Positions 44,090 to 52,789 of a DNA stretch of 58,564 nucleotides are shown piece by piece (positions within the stretch are counted from its first letter, which is position 1; the number at the start of each line of letters is the position of its first letter). Made by a program: the position numbers and the translations under genes. This DNA comes from UBA7805 sp036146215 (lineage in GTDB: Bacteria > Planctomycetota > Planctomycetia > Pirellulales > UBA7805): contig JAYYJN010000130.1 of assembly GCA_036146215.1 (NCBI GenBank), positions 1 to 58,564 on the forward strand, in the 5' to 3' direction. The notes beneath the pieces are model-generated. The model was not told the origin of the DNA, made no database searches, and was given only the letters and a program-made list of their open reading frames with translations.

Positions 44090-44608
44090 ATGGAGTGTTC
44101 CGATCGTCAATTGTTACAAGCCAGAAAATTTCGTGTCGTAGAACGGACAGAGCAACGCGCTGCCGGACCCGTTCGACAGGAAATTATCCTCCATCCGGGT
44201 GCCGTGGCCATTATTCCGGTTGTCGCCGAGAATCGTCTTTGTCTAATTAAAAATCGTCGGATGGCAGTCGGTGAAACCTTGCTGGAGTTGCCTGCGGGCA
44301 CGCGGGAATCAAATGAATCTCCACTTGTTACCGCCGCGAGGGAATTACGTGAGGAGACCGGATTTACGGCGGATACGATGCTGCCCCTGGGCACGTGTTG
44401 GATGTCGCCGGGCATACTGCAGGAACAGATTTCCTTTTTTGTCGCACGCGGATTGACCGCGGGGGCCCCGGCACTCGAGGAGGATGAGCAGATTGAAAAT
44501 CAGATTCTCAATCAGAGCGATGCGTTAGAGATGATCCTCGACGGGCGGATTAAGGACGCAAAGACGATTGTAGGCCTGCTTCTGTTTGAACGGACTGAGA
44601 TGACCTGA
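44090..44608 (+). CDS. Nudix hydrolase (ADP-ribose pyrophosphatase-like)
   Basis: A 172-residue Nudix enzyme, most similar in layout to ADP-sugar pyrophosphatases. The Nudix box GTRESNESPLVTAARELREETGF follows the G-x5-E-x7-REUxEExGU pattern (residues about 68-90) and follows LLELPAGT, the ADPRase-type lead-in. The SPGILQEQISFFVARGL segment matches the ADPRase group's post-box proline and glutamate region. Start ATG at 44090, with AAAGGGG seven bases upstream. It probably hydrolyses a nucleoside diphosphate derivative in housekeeping. It is divergent from the site-2 protease and convergent with the RmlD-like gene. Confidence 0.92.
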   Translation: MECSDRQLLQARKFRVVERTEQRAAGPVRQEIILHPGAVAIIPVVAENRLCLIKNRRMAVGETLLELPAGTRESNESPLVTAARELREETGFTADTMLPLGTCWMSPGILQEQISFFVARGLTAGAPALEEDEQIENQILNQSDALEMILDGRIKDAKTIVGLLLFERTEMT

Positions 44609-44639
44609 TCAAACCTTCAATGATGTACGCAGTAGCGTG

Positions 44640-45662
44640 TCACGAAATTACAGTTTTTGAAGGTTGCTTCGGTCCCTTTTGATAAAGTTTTTCGATCAAT
44701 AGTTGGGGCGATCCGTTTATCGATTGCGGCGGCTTGCGATGCCAATGGCGATCGGTCGGCAGTAGCGTGGGGTCGGCAGGCCAGGATGCGAGCGGTTCAT
44801 ATCCCAGGACCCGTTGAAGCTTACCCGAATCGAGTGACACATTGCCTGCGCGCGGTGGCACCGGACCCGCCTCTTTCCGGTAACAACCACGCAGTAATTC
44901 TGGATCGTAGCCACCGACACAATTGACGATCTGTGCAATCTGATAAAGGCTTAATCTACGCGCACCGCCGGCGTGAAAAAGTCCCCTAAGATTTCGGCAG
45001 AACGCTGCTTCATATAAATGGTTCATGCATTCGGTGTAACTCGGGGTCCGAATTTCGTCAAAATAAAGTGTTGCGGGTCGACCATGCTCAAACCGCCATT
45101 TGATCCAGTCAATCGCTCCGGCATGCCCGCTGTAACTGACACCCATCGGAAGCGAAATCCGCAGAATGCAAGCTTCGGGTCGAGCCCATAGAATCAACCG
45201 CTCTGCAGCAGCCATCGAGTGTCCGTATTCGGTCACCGGATCGGTGGCGTCTACCTCGCGATGCAATCCCTGGCCACTGCCAGAAAAGACGAGATCAATC
45301 GAAAGGTGAACCAAGCGAATGTCGGTCCCCTCAATGACGTCAAGTAAATGCCGAATACCTTCAACGTTGGTCCGCCATGCTAGCGACGGGTCGAGTTCAC
45401 ACGATTTTAGGGCACAGTTTCCGGCACAGTCCAGCACCGACTTAAACCCGTACCGATCAAAAAGTCGCTTGAGAGTATCTTTATCTTCCGCATCGCACGG
45501 TTCGATATCAGGGCCCACTAACGGCCACTTGTTTTTTTGCCGGATTCCGACCACCTGACCGGGAAATCGCGTGCGGAAATAGTTTAGGGCATTGTATCCG
45601 GCGACACCGGCGACACCGGTGATTAAAAGCGGCAAAGGAAACTGTGAGTCGGAGCTATCCAT
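44640..45662 (-). CDS. RmlD-like NAD(P)-dependent sugar-nucleotide reductase/epimerase
   Basis: An extended short-chain dehydrogenase related to dTDP-4-dehydrorhamnose reductase. The Rossmann motif is LLITGVAGVAGYNALNYF. LDCAGNCALKSCELDPSLAW and TNVEGIRHLLDVIEGTDIRL follow the RmlD pattern. The catalytic Tyr-x3-Lys appears altered: the expected region reads DPVTEYGHSMAAAERLI, with Tyr but Met-Ala at the Lys position, so activity needs testing. I chose the ATG at 45662 because upstream residues are not conserved-like and would overlap the divergent foldase promoter. 340 residues. It may be a structural or assembly partner rather than a fully active reductase. Confidence 0.8.
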   Translation of the reverse strand: MDSSDSQFPLPLLITGVAGVAGYNALNYFRTRFPGQVVGIRQKNKWPLVGPDIEPCDAEDKDTLKRLFDRYGFKSVLDCAGNCALKSCELDPSLAWRTNVEGIRHLLDVIEGTDIRLVHLSIDLVFSGSGQGLHREVDATDPVTEYGHSMAAAERLILWARPEACILRISLPMGVSYSGHAGAIDWIKWRFEHGRPATLYFDEIRTPSYTECMNHLYEAAFCRNLRGLFHAGGARRLSLYQIAQIVNCVGGYDPELLRGCYRKEAGPVPPRAGNVSLDSGKLQRVLGYEPLASWPADPTLLPTDRHWHRKPPQSINGSPQLLIEKLYQKGPKQPSKTVIS

Positions 45663-45873
45663 GGTAAAACCGTGGATGATCAGGGGGAACAAGACGGTGC
45701 GATCGTAACCTAGGCGAGTCAGCATAGCTTGCACTGCTGCCAGCATACCAGAGGGAACCGGCAGTCTCACTTGACCTGTGATGGTGCTGGCCTTATTATC
45801 TCGCTCCCGCTCCGAGGCATCGACGCTCGGAATTGCTATCTCTCGGTTGAAAACGGTTGAAGGAGGAACCGTC

Positions 45874-47784
45874 ATGCGTTCATCAGCTTCGCATCAGAAC
45901 CATTTCCATCTTCCAGGCAATCGCCCTCGTCGCGTCATGCTGCTGCTCGGCAGCGGATGTCTAATTCTCGGAGTTTGCCTCCTGATGCGATGGAGTGCTG
46001 GTTCAAAGGTTGCCCAGGCGCGATCGCGGCCATCGGCAAAGTCAAATCAGTCGAATGAGGTTTTGGCAGATGCTTCAGTCAGACAATGGGTTGCCACTGT
46101 CAATGGAAAAACCATTTCGAGACAGCATTTGGCAGAGGAATGCCTGCGCGAGCATGGCGAGGGTGTGCTAGAGACCGTAATGAATCGACACCTCATTGCT
46201 CTTGAATGCCAAAAACAGAACATCCGTATTTCGGAGGAAGAAATTGATTCAGAAATCGATCGTGTTTCCCGAAGATTCGGCCTGCCTGTTGATCAGTGGT
46301 TGACGCTTTTACAAAACGAGCGCGATATTCCTGCCGATCGCTATCGTCAAGAGATTATTTGGCCCACCGTTGCGCTGCGGCGATTGGCCCGCAAGCAACT
46401 GGCCGTCAGCGACGATGAAATTCAAAGAGAAATCGAGTCCCAGTTCGGGCCGCAAGTTCAGGTAAGGATGATTGTCCTCAGTGATCGTCAGCACGCGGAA
46501 AAAATACGTGGTGCAGCGATGGCTGATCCAGAGAGTTTTGCAAGTTTGGCTGTGAAACATTCGATCGACATCAATAGCGCAAGTTCCGGCGGTCTTGTAC
46601 AACCGATCCGGCGACACATCGGGGAACCGGAGATCGAAGCAGTTGCTTTCAGCTTGCAAGTCGACCAGGTTTCGGACGTGATTGCCGTTGGTGATCAATA
46701 CGTTGTGATGCAGTGTGTTGCTCAACTGCCTGCGAAGTTCCCGAGCGATGCAGAACTGCAGCAAATACGGAATGCAATTACCGAATCAATTCGTGATCGT
46801 AAGCTTCATAAAGCCGGAACCGAATTGTTTCAGGCGTTGCAAGAGCAGGCGAATGTGAAAAATGTACTGAATGATGAGAACCTCCGCCGCAGCATGCCGG
46901 GCGTGGCAGCCACTATTAATGGGCATTCGATCACTACCGATGAATTGGCAGAAGCATGTATTTCACGCCACGGCAAAGAGGTCTTGAGCGGTTTGATCAA
47001 TCGTCAATTAATTGAGATGGAGGTGAGTCGTTCGGGAGTTCAAATTAGTAAGCTTGATCTCGATCAGGAAGTGACACGTGCTGCTCAGGCCGCTGGAGTG
47101 ACTGATCAACAAGGAAACGTCGACTTTGTCAAATGGTATGCCATTATGCAAGAACAACAGAATGTTTCCCAAGCGATGTATCTTGATAAAATTGTATGGC
47201 CAAGTGTTGCATTAAGAAAACTGGTTGCTTCCGAAGTTCAAGTCACCGATGAAGATCTGCAGAAAGCGTATGATGCGAATTACGGACCACGAGTGCGTTG
47301 TCGAGCGATCGTGATGGACAATCTGCGACGTGCTCAAGAAGTTTGGGGCATGTATCGTGCACGACCGACGGTCGAGAATTTCGCTGAACTAGCCAGTCAA
47401 TACTCGATCGACCCGGGCGGGAAATCGCTGGGAGGTGTCGTGCCACCGATTCAGCGACATGGTGGACAGCCAGCGCTCGAGAAAGAGGCATTTCGACTGA
47501 AAAAGGGGGAGCATTCGGGTGTGATTCAGGTGGGGGACAAATTCATTTTCCTGCTATGTGAGGGTGTTACCAAGCCGGTCGAGGTCGATCCAGAAGAAGT
47601 GCAGGACGTACTCCATGCAGATATCCTAGAGAAAAAGCATCGCATCATGATGTCGCGTCGGTTCGAGCAGATTCTCGAGCAAGCAAGTATTCAAAACATG
47701 CTTTATCCAGAGCTATCGCGCACCCCAGCCTCCAAGATAAAAAAATTGAATGCGCGTTCCTCGGCTGCTGACAATCGGGGTTAG
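45874..47784 (+). CDS. Membrane-anchored foldase with two SurA-like/parvulin modules
   Basis: A predicted peptidyl-prolyl isomerase/chaperone facing the periplasm, 636 residues. A single transmembrane anchor (MLLLGSGCLILGVCLLMRW) lies near residues 22-40. Two similar modules follow, each a SurA-type N-domain plus a parvulin domain. Module 1 starts VATVNGKTISRQHLAEECLR and module 2 VAATINGHSITTDELAEACI. The parvulin parts share FASLAVKHSIDINSASSGGL with FAELASQYSIDPGGKSLGGV. The start ATG at 45874 has GAAGGAGG upstream, a strong ribosome site; an upstream in-frame start at 45778 is unlikely. It is divergent from the RmlD-like gene. Confidence 0.9.
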   Translation: MRSSASHQNHFHLPGNRPRRVMLLLGSGCLILGVCLLMRWSAGSKVAQARSRPSAKSNQSNEVLADASVRQWVATVNGKTISRQHLAEECLREHGEGVLETVMNRHLIALECQKQNIRISEEEIDSEIDRVSRRFGLPVDQWLTLLQNERDIPADRYRQEIIWPTVALRRLARKQLAVSDDEIQREIESQFGPQVQVRMIVLSDRQHAEKIRGAAMADPESFASLAVKHSIDINSASSGGLVQPIRRHIGEPEIEAVAFSLQVDQVSDVIAVGDQYVVMQCVAQLPAKFPSDAELQQIRNAITESIRDRKLHKAGTELFQALQEQANVKNVLNDENLRRSMPGVAATINGHSITTDELAEACISRHGKEVLSGLINRQLIEMEVSRSGVQISKLDLDQEVTRAAQAAGVTDQQGNVDFVKWYAIMQEQQNVSQAMYLDKIVWPSVALRKLVASEVQVTDEDLQKAYDANYGPRVRCRAIVMDNLRRAQEVWGMYRARPTVENFAELASQYSIDPGGKSLGGVVPPIQRHGGQPALEKEAFRLKKGEHSGVIQVGDKFIFLLCEGVTKPVEVDPEEVQDVLHADILEKKHRIMMSRRFEQILEQASIQNMLYPELSRTPASKIKKLNARSSAADNRG

Positions 47785-47873
47785 GTAGCAGGAAGTTCCA
47801 TCCGGTGGGTGGAAAAATTGGGGGGTCGAGTTATTCTGAAGGGTACGCTCCCGCACTCGAAGAGGTTTCCACG

Positions 47874-49118
47874 ATGTCTGTTGACAAAGCCGGATCCGAT
47901 GACCCCGTCGATTACTCCCTGCCGTTTGATGTCAAAGTAGCAGCTCGGGTTCATCGACTCCCACCGTATCTGTTTGGCAGAATCAATAACCTGCTGCTGG
48001 AAAAGCGCCGTGCGGGAAGTGACGTCATTGATTTGGGGATGGGAAATCCCTCCGATCCCCCAGAAGATCTGGTGGTAAAGAAGTTAGTCGAGACGGCCAG
48101 CGACCCCCGGAATCACGGATACAGTCAAGCTGCCGGGTTGCAGAAATTGCGTCAGGAGGTTGCCAGTAAATATCTCACTCACTACGGGGTACGGATTGAT
48201 CCTGAATCAGAAGCGATCGTGTGTATTGGTTCTAAAGAGGGATTCAGTCACATGTGCTTGGCGTTGATGGGCCCGGGAGATACGGCCATCGTTCCCGCAC
48301 CGTACTTTCCGGTGCATGCGTATGCAGTGATGCTCGCCTCGGGCAATACGATAGCGCTGGAAGTCGCCGACAGCCAACAATTTTTATCCAATATTGCTTA
48401 TACCTGTCAGCATCTGTTTCCCAAGCCAAAGTTACTCGTCGTCAATTATCCGCACAACCCGTCGTCTGTGACGGTGGAGGCCGGATTTTTTGATGAGGTG
48501 GTAGCCCTTGCCAAACGATACGGCTTCTACGTAATTAGTGACTTTGCATACGCCGACGTGGCATTTGAGGGGTATAAGCCTCCGAGTTTTCTAGCGGCAA
48601 AAGGTGCAAAAGATGTTGGTGTTGAATTCACCACCATGAGTAAGGGTTACAATATGGCCGGCTGGCGGGTTGGTTTCTGTTGTGGACACCCGGATATGGT
48701 GCGGGCACTGGGCACGATTAAAGCCTACTACGATTACGGTCTTTTCTCTCCGGTTCAGGTCGCTGCTATCATGGCCCTGCGACACACTGAGGCTGCGGTT
48801 AAGCGACAAAGTGAAATCTATCAAAAGCGACGGGACGTACTTTGTGCAGGGCTCGATCGTCTTGGTTGGGATGTTTCGCCGCCCCGAGCGGGGATGTTCT
48901 GCTGGGTTCCGATCCCAGAGCCTTGGCGATCCAAGATGGATTCCATCCAATTTGCCACCATGCTGCTGGAGAGGGGTGATGTTGCTGTCAGTCCTGGCAC
49001 CGGCTTTGGTCCTGCTGGCGAGGGTTTTCTAAGGCTTTCGCTCGTAGAAAATGAAAATCGTCTGCGGCAGGCGGTACGGCAGATTGGACGCTGCCTGGCG
49101 ACGGATCCGGTTGCCTGA
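47874..49118 (+). CDS. PLP-dependent class I/II aminotransferase (alanine aminotransferase/LL-DAP aminotransferase-like)
   Basis: A fold-type I aminotransferase of about 414 residues. VIDLGMGNPSDPPEDLVVKK near the N-terminus, VNYPHNPSSVTVEAGFFDEV (the Asn contacting PLP), VISDFAYADVAFEGYKPPSF and the PLP-lysine motif TTMSKGYNMAGWRVGFCCGH are all present. The closing GEGFLRLSLVENENRLRQAV carries the substrate-carboxylate Arg. The layout is closest to AlaC-type glutamate-pyruvate transaminases or diaminopimelate aminotransferases; the substrate cannot be settled by eye. I chose the ATG at 47874 with GAAGAGG upstream; an earlier GTG at 47805 is possible. It follows the foldase gene with about 90 bp between. 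Confidence 0.88.
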   Translation: MSVDKAGSDDPVDYSLPFDVKVAARVHRLPPYLFGRINNLLLEKRRAGSDVIDLGMGNPSDPPEDLVVKKLVETASDPRNHGYSQAAGLQKLRQEVASKYLTHYGVRIDPESEAIVCIGSKEGFSHMCLALMGPGDTAIVPAPYFPVHAYAVMLASGNTIALEVADSQQFLSNIAYTCQHLFPKPKLLVVNYPHNPSSVTVEAGFFDEVVALAKRYGFYVISDFAYADVAFEGYKPPSFLAAKGAKDVGVEFTTMSKGYNMAGWRVGFCCGHPDMVRALGTIKAYYDYGLFSPVQVAAIMALRHTEAAVKRQSEIYQKRRDVLCAGLDRLGWDVSPPRAGMFCWVPIPEPWRSKMDSIQFATMLLERGDVAVSPGTGFGPAGEGFLRLSLVENENRLRQAVRQIGRCLATDPVA

Positions 49119-49192
49119 AAGAAGCTATTTTCACCGAATCTGGCCTTCCCTCTTCCCCCATGATTTTGGTCCTTACCCCGTTCGCACTATGT

Positions 49193-49209
49193 CATGCGGC
49201 CACCGCATG
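49193..49209 (+). repeat. Hairpin in the leader of the second DUF11 gene
   Basis: A perfect 7-bp stem CATGCGG/CCGCATG encloses a 3-base loop (CCA), about 60 bp before the ATG at 49270. There is no following T-run, so it is not an intrinsic terminator. It could shape the mRNA leader or bind a regulator. Confidence 0.4.
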
Positions 49210-49269
49210 GCGGCGGAGAAAAAGCGTGCTATGAAATCGAAAGCAATGAAATAGGATTAGGAAAATCCC

Positions 49270-51360
49270 ATGAAACGTTGGATAATTCGGTTATCGATCT
49301 TGGGTGGCAGCATGGTTTGCGGCTGGTTTGCAATTGCCGAGGTGCAGCGGTCGCAAGAGGACCCGATAATTCGCTCGGTTGCGGCAAATGATGAGGTCCC
49401 TTCTCCGAGTGCATCGACATATCGATCGAATAATGATGTTGGTTTTTCGCAACCATCTCGTCCAGCAGTCATCGATCCGGGCGCCGCGTTTGCGTCTGCA
49501 GCCGATCAAGCATCAAAAGCATCGGGAGCATCGACCAAGGATTCGATTCCCCCAGCAACCAATCCGCCACGTCGCGATGCCTTCGAGCTTGCCCCACCCG
49601 CGGCCGCGGCGGCAGAGGCGACATCCCGCGTCGAGACAAAAGCTACAATAGATCGCTATGCTCAGGCGGCAGTTGGCAACCGTTATCCGAATAGTACACC
49701 AGCGCCCAACGTGCCGGGGTCTTTGCCCGCGGAGATAAAAAATGCAACGCCATTGACGCAACCATCGCCTGGTGCGCCGCGTTATCCGGCGGCGGGTCCC
49801 TCGACCCCTTCGGCGAATGGCCCTGAAAACAGGTATGCATCCCCGCCCCCTCGTGCGACACCGCCTACACCTCCTGTCTCATCGTCCGCGTCTACATCTC
49901 CGAAAAGTTGGGGTAACGTGTCTGCGGCAGTGCCTGCTGCTGCCGCTGGCGCGACGAGCGAAGCGATCGGTCGACCGGGCGGTCGTCATCAAGAAGGCCC
50001 ACAAGGGCCGCAGATGGTTGTCGAAAAGGTGGTGCCTCAAGAGATTCAAGTCGGTAAACCGACCACGTTTGATATCAAAGTAGTCAATCGCGGAAATGTA
50101 ACGGCCTACGATGTGCGAGTGAAAGATGAGATCCCTTATGGCACCCGTCTGCTCAGCACAAAGCCGACAGCGCAGTCGATTCAGGGAGGCGTTATCTGGG
50201 ACCTCGGCCATTTCGAACCCGGGGAGGAAAAATTTGTCGAAGTCCGTCTGATGCCGGAGGCGGAAGGCGAAGTCGGAAGTGTCGCTTCGGTTACATTTGC
50301 CACACGGGCATCTGCTCGAACCCTGGCAACGAGGCCACTCTTGAAGATTGACGCTAGTAGTGCCGGGCAGGTCATGATCGGCGATCAGATTCAAGTAGAT
50401 ATCACAGTTGCTAATCTGGGGAGCGGAATTGCACGAGATGTCGTGCTGTTCGAAACGTTACCGGGAGAGTTGCGTCATCCGGCCGGTGCCGATCTTGAAT
50501 TTGCAGTCGGTGATCTTGCGCCGAAAGAAAGTCGGAAAATTAATTTAGTGATGACCGCGGCCCGGGCCGGAGTCGTTAAAAACGTGCTATCGGCTCGCGG
50601 AGAAGGAAGCCTGTCAGCAGAAACTAATTTCGAGTTTGAGATTATCGCTCCGCAGTTGTCGGTTGCCATTTCAGGACCACGGCGTCGTTATCTGGAGCGG
50701 CAGGCGACTTATACGGTGAAAGTCGCAAATCCCGGAACAGCAGCGGCGCAAGATATCGAGTTGGTTTCGCGGCTACCTCGCGCGATGCAGTTTGTCTCTG
50801 CCAATAACGCGGGCCACTACGATGCCTCAACGCATGCAGTCTACTGGAGTTTGCAGGAACTTCCCGAGGGTGAGCAGGGTCAAGTGCAATTGGTAACCCT
50901 GCCGACTGAGGCGGGTGACCATACGCTCCGAGTTGAAAGCACTGCCCGCGGCGAATTAAGTGACTCCAGCGAGGAGACTGTCAAGGTAGAGGGTCTCTCG
51001 GCACTCTTTTTCGAAGTTGTCGATCTTGAGGATCCGGTGGAGGTGGGTCGCGATACGGCCTACGAAATTCGGGTGCTCAATCAGGGAACCAAAGTGGCGC
51101 GAAACATTATTGTGGCCGCACTCTTGCCGGATGACTTGAAGCCGCTTTCCACCGAAGGGCCGACACAGGGTTCGATTCAGGGAAATCAGGTAGTGTTTCA
51201 ACCGCTGCCACGTCTGGCTCCCAAAGCGGACACTACTTTCACCGTGCGAGCTCAAGGCGTACATCCAGGTGATCAGCGAGTACAGGTTCAAATCCAGAGT
51301 GATGATTTGAAGACTCCGGTGACCAAGGAAGAGAGCACTAAGGTCTATTCCGACCGGTGA
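49270..51360 (+). CDS. DUF11-repeat exported protein
   Basis: A 696-residue protein with an N-terminal signal sequence (IIRLSILGGSMVCGWFAIAE). A long Pro/Ala/Ser-rich linker covers about residues 45-245. DUF11-like immunoglobulin repeats run from about residue 250 to the end; representative starts are TFDIKVVNRGNVTAYDVRVK, ATYTVKVANPGTAAAQDIEL and AYEIRVLNQGTKVARNIIVA. It is a paralogue in architecture of the DUF11 lipoprotein at 37211, and both end alike (ESTKVYSDR here). Function is unknown but is likely structural or adhesive at the cell envelope. A GGAAA purine stretch lies about 7 bases before the ATG. It precedes the amidinotransferase gene. Confidence 0.85.
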   Translation: MKRWIIRLSILGGSMVCGWFAIAEVQRSQEDPIIRSVAANDEVPSPSASTYRSNNDVGFSQPSRPAVIDPGAAFASAADQASKASGASTKDSIPPATNPPRRDAFELAPPAAAAAEATSRVETKATIDRYAQAAVGNRYPNSTPAPNVPGSLPAEIKNATPLTQPSPGAPRYPAAGPSTPSANGPENRYASPPPRATPPTPPVSSSASTSPKSWGNVSAAVPAAAAGATSEAIGRPGGRHQEGPQGPQMVVEKVVPQEIQVGKPTTFDIKVVNRGNVTAYDVRVKDEIPYGTRLLSTKPTAQSIQGGVIWDLGHFEPGEEKFVEVRLMPEAEGEVGSVASVTFATRASARTLATRPLLKIDASSAGQVMIGDQIQVDITVANLGSGIARDVVLFETLPGELRHPAGADLEFAVGDLAPKESRKINLVMTAARAGVVKNVLSARGEGSLSAETNFEFEIIAPQLSVAISGPRRRYLERQATYTVKVANPGTAAAQDIELVSRLPRAMQFVSANNAGHYDASTHAVYWSLQELPEGEQGQVQLVTLPTEAGDHTLRVESTARGELSDSSEETVKVEGLSALFFEVVDLEDPVEVGRDTAYEIRVLNQGTKVARNIIVAALLPDDLKPLSTEGPTQGSIQGNQVVFQPLPRLAPKADTTFTVRAQGVHPGDQRVQVQIQSDDLKTPVTKEESTKVYSDR

Positions 51361-51568
51361 GCAGGCAGGCCACACGTCAGTGAAGGTTTGGCCGCATGGT
51401 TTGCCTAGCCGATAAAAACAACGGCAAAACTATTAAATTTTATGTCGTTTCTCCCCCTCCGGTTTGACCGCCCCTGACAACGCAATTATCTTGATTGATG
51501 GGACCGAAAGGCACGGCCCTAGGTCATTCGCAGATCCGTATTCAAGATATTTGAGTGGGAGTGCATTC

Positions 51569-52705
51569 ATGGCGATAGCCGACAGCAAGGCGGGTACCGA
51601 AGCGGAATCTGCTGGAAAGCAACGAGAAGAAGCACAGCAATCAGTCGTTTGTTCCTACAACGAGTGGGATCCGCTGGAGGAGGTGATTGTTGGCCGCGTC
51701 GATGGCGGAGCAGTGCCTCCCTGGCATGTCACCCTCCAGGCAGCTACCCCGCAAGAGTCATGGGAACTTCTCAAATTGCTCTCCGGGAAACCGGCCCCCG
51801 ATGCCATGGTGCAGGCCGCCCAACGCGATCAGGCTGAGTTCGTTGCAATTTTAGAAGCAGAGGGAATAAAAGTCAGAAGGCCCGATCCGATCCCTCAAAC
51901 CGAAAGCTTTCGGAGTCCCGACTGGGAGGTAGAGTCCGCATACAATATTGCCAACCCACGCGATGGCCTGCTCGTGATCGGTGACGAAATTATCGAAACG
52001 CCGATGGCATGGCGCAGTCGCTATTTCGAAATGAATGCATATCGAAGTCTGCTTCAAGAATATTTTAAGGCCGGTGCGCGGTGGACGGCCGCACCTCGTC
52101 CTCGTCTGGCAGATTCACTCTATAACGAGGAATGGAAATTGCCGGAACAAGGAGATCCACTTCAATTTGCGATCAATGAAACGGAGTGTTGTTTTGATGC
52201 AGCCGACTTTGCCCGCTGCGGTCGCGATCTCTTCGTGACACGGAGCAACGTGACTAATTATTTTGGAATTGATTGGCTGCGTCGCCATCTCGGCAGTGAG
52301 TTTTCGATTCATGAAATCAAAACAAAGTCACGGCAGCCCATGCACATTGATACGACGTTTGTTCCGCTCTGTCCGGGTCGGGCGCTCTATAGCCCGGACT
52401 TCTTTGATCCCAGTGATGCCCCGGAAGTGCTGAAGAGTTGGGAACTACTGCCGGCACCGGCACCAGTCAGCACGATGGTGCAAATGATCGATCTGAGCAG
52501 TGCATGGCTGAGCATGAACGTTTTGATGCTTGATGAGAAGCGGGTGATTTGCGAGGCAAGTCAGGAACCGCTCATTGAGAAATTCCGTGAATGGGGCTTC
52601 GAACCAATTCCCTGCCCTTACACGAATCATTACGTGTATGGCGGTGCGTTTCACTGCTCCACACTCGATATCCGCAGGCGAGGTTCATTGCAATCGTATT
52701 TCTAG
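51569..52705 (+). CDS. Glycine amidinotransferase-like (AGAT family) enzyme
   Basis: It transfers the amidino group of arginine to a primary amine, giving a guanidino compound and ornithine. The 378-residue protein is strikingly close to animal AGAT along its length: VCSYNEWDPLEEVIVGRVDG, EIIETPMAWRSRYFEMNAYR, ARWTAAPRPRLADSLYNEEW and SSAWLSMNVLMLDEKRVICE. Catalytic residues are Asp210 (CCFDAADF), His259 (PMHIDTTF) and Cys363 (GGAFHCST). Their spacing, 49 and 104 residues, equals that of human Asp254/His303/Cys407. I chose the ATG at 51569, with GGGAG seven bases upstream. The acceptor is unknown: glycine (to guanidinoacetate) is the default, and an alkyl amine is suggested by the neighbouring reductase-aminotransferase gene. 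It converges with the exporter gene. Confidence 0.93.
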   Translation: MAIADSKAGTEAESAGKQREEAQQSVVCSYNEWDPLEEVIVGRVDGGAVPPWHVTLQAATPQESWELLKLLSGKPAPDAMVQAAQRDQAEFVAILEAEGIKVRRPDPIPQTESFRSPDWEVESAYNIANPRDGLLVIGDEIIETPMAWRSRYFEMNAYRSLLQEYFKAGARWTAAPRPRLADSLYNEEWKLPEQGDPLQFAINETECCFDAADFARCGRDLFVTRSNVTNYFGIDWLRRHLGSEFSIHEIKTKSRQPMHIDTTFVPLCPGRALYSPDFFDPSDAPEVLKSWELLPAPAPVSTMVQMIDLSSAWLSMNVLMLDEKRVICEASQEPLIEKFREWGFEPIPCPYTNHYVYGGAFHCSTLDIRRRGSLQSYF

Positions 52706-52789
52706 AGTGCAGTGCAGTCCGCGTATGACGCCCATGCTGTAGTTGGTGTAAACCTTCGACACGGTCCGGAATGGTTGCGTGGCACGCGG

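Noticed and set aside
45663..45875. N-terminal extension of the RmlD-like protein and of the foldase into one another
   Set aside because: Both long frames would overlap head to head. The internal ATGs at 45662 (minus) and 45874 (plus, strong ribosome site) give normal N-termini and a proper divergent promoter region.
49193..49209. Intrinsic terminator after the aminotransferase gene
   Set aside because: The hairpin is perfect but is followed by GC-rich sequence and an A-run, not T residues, in the plus direction.
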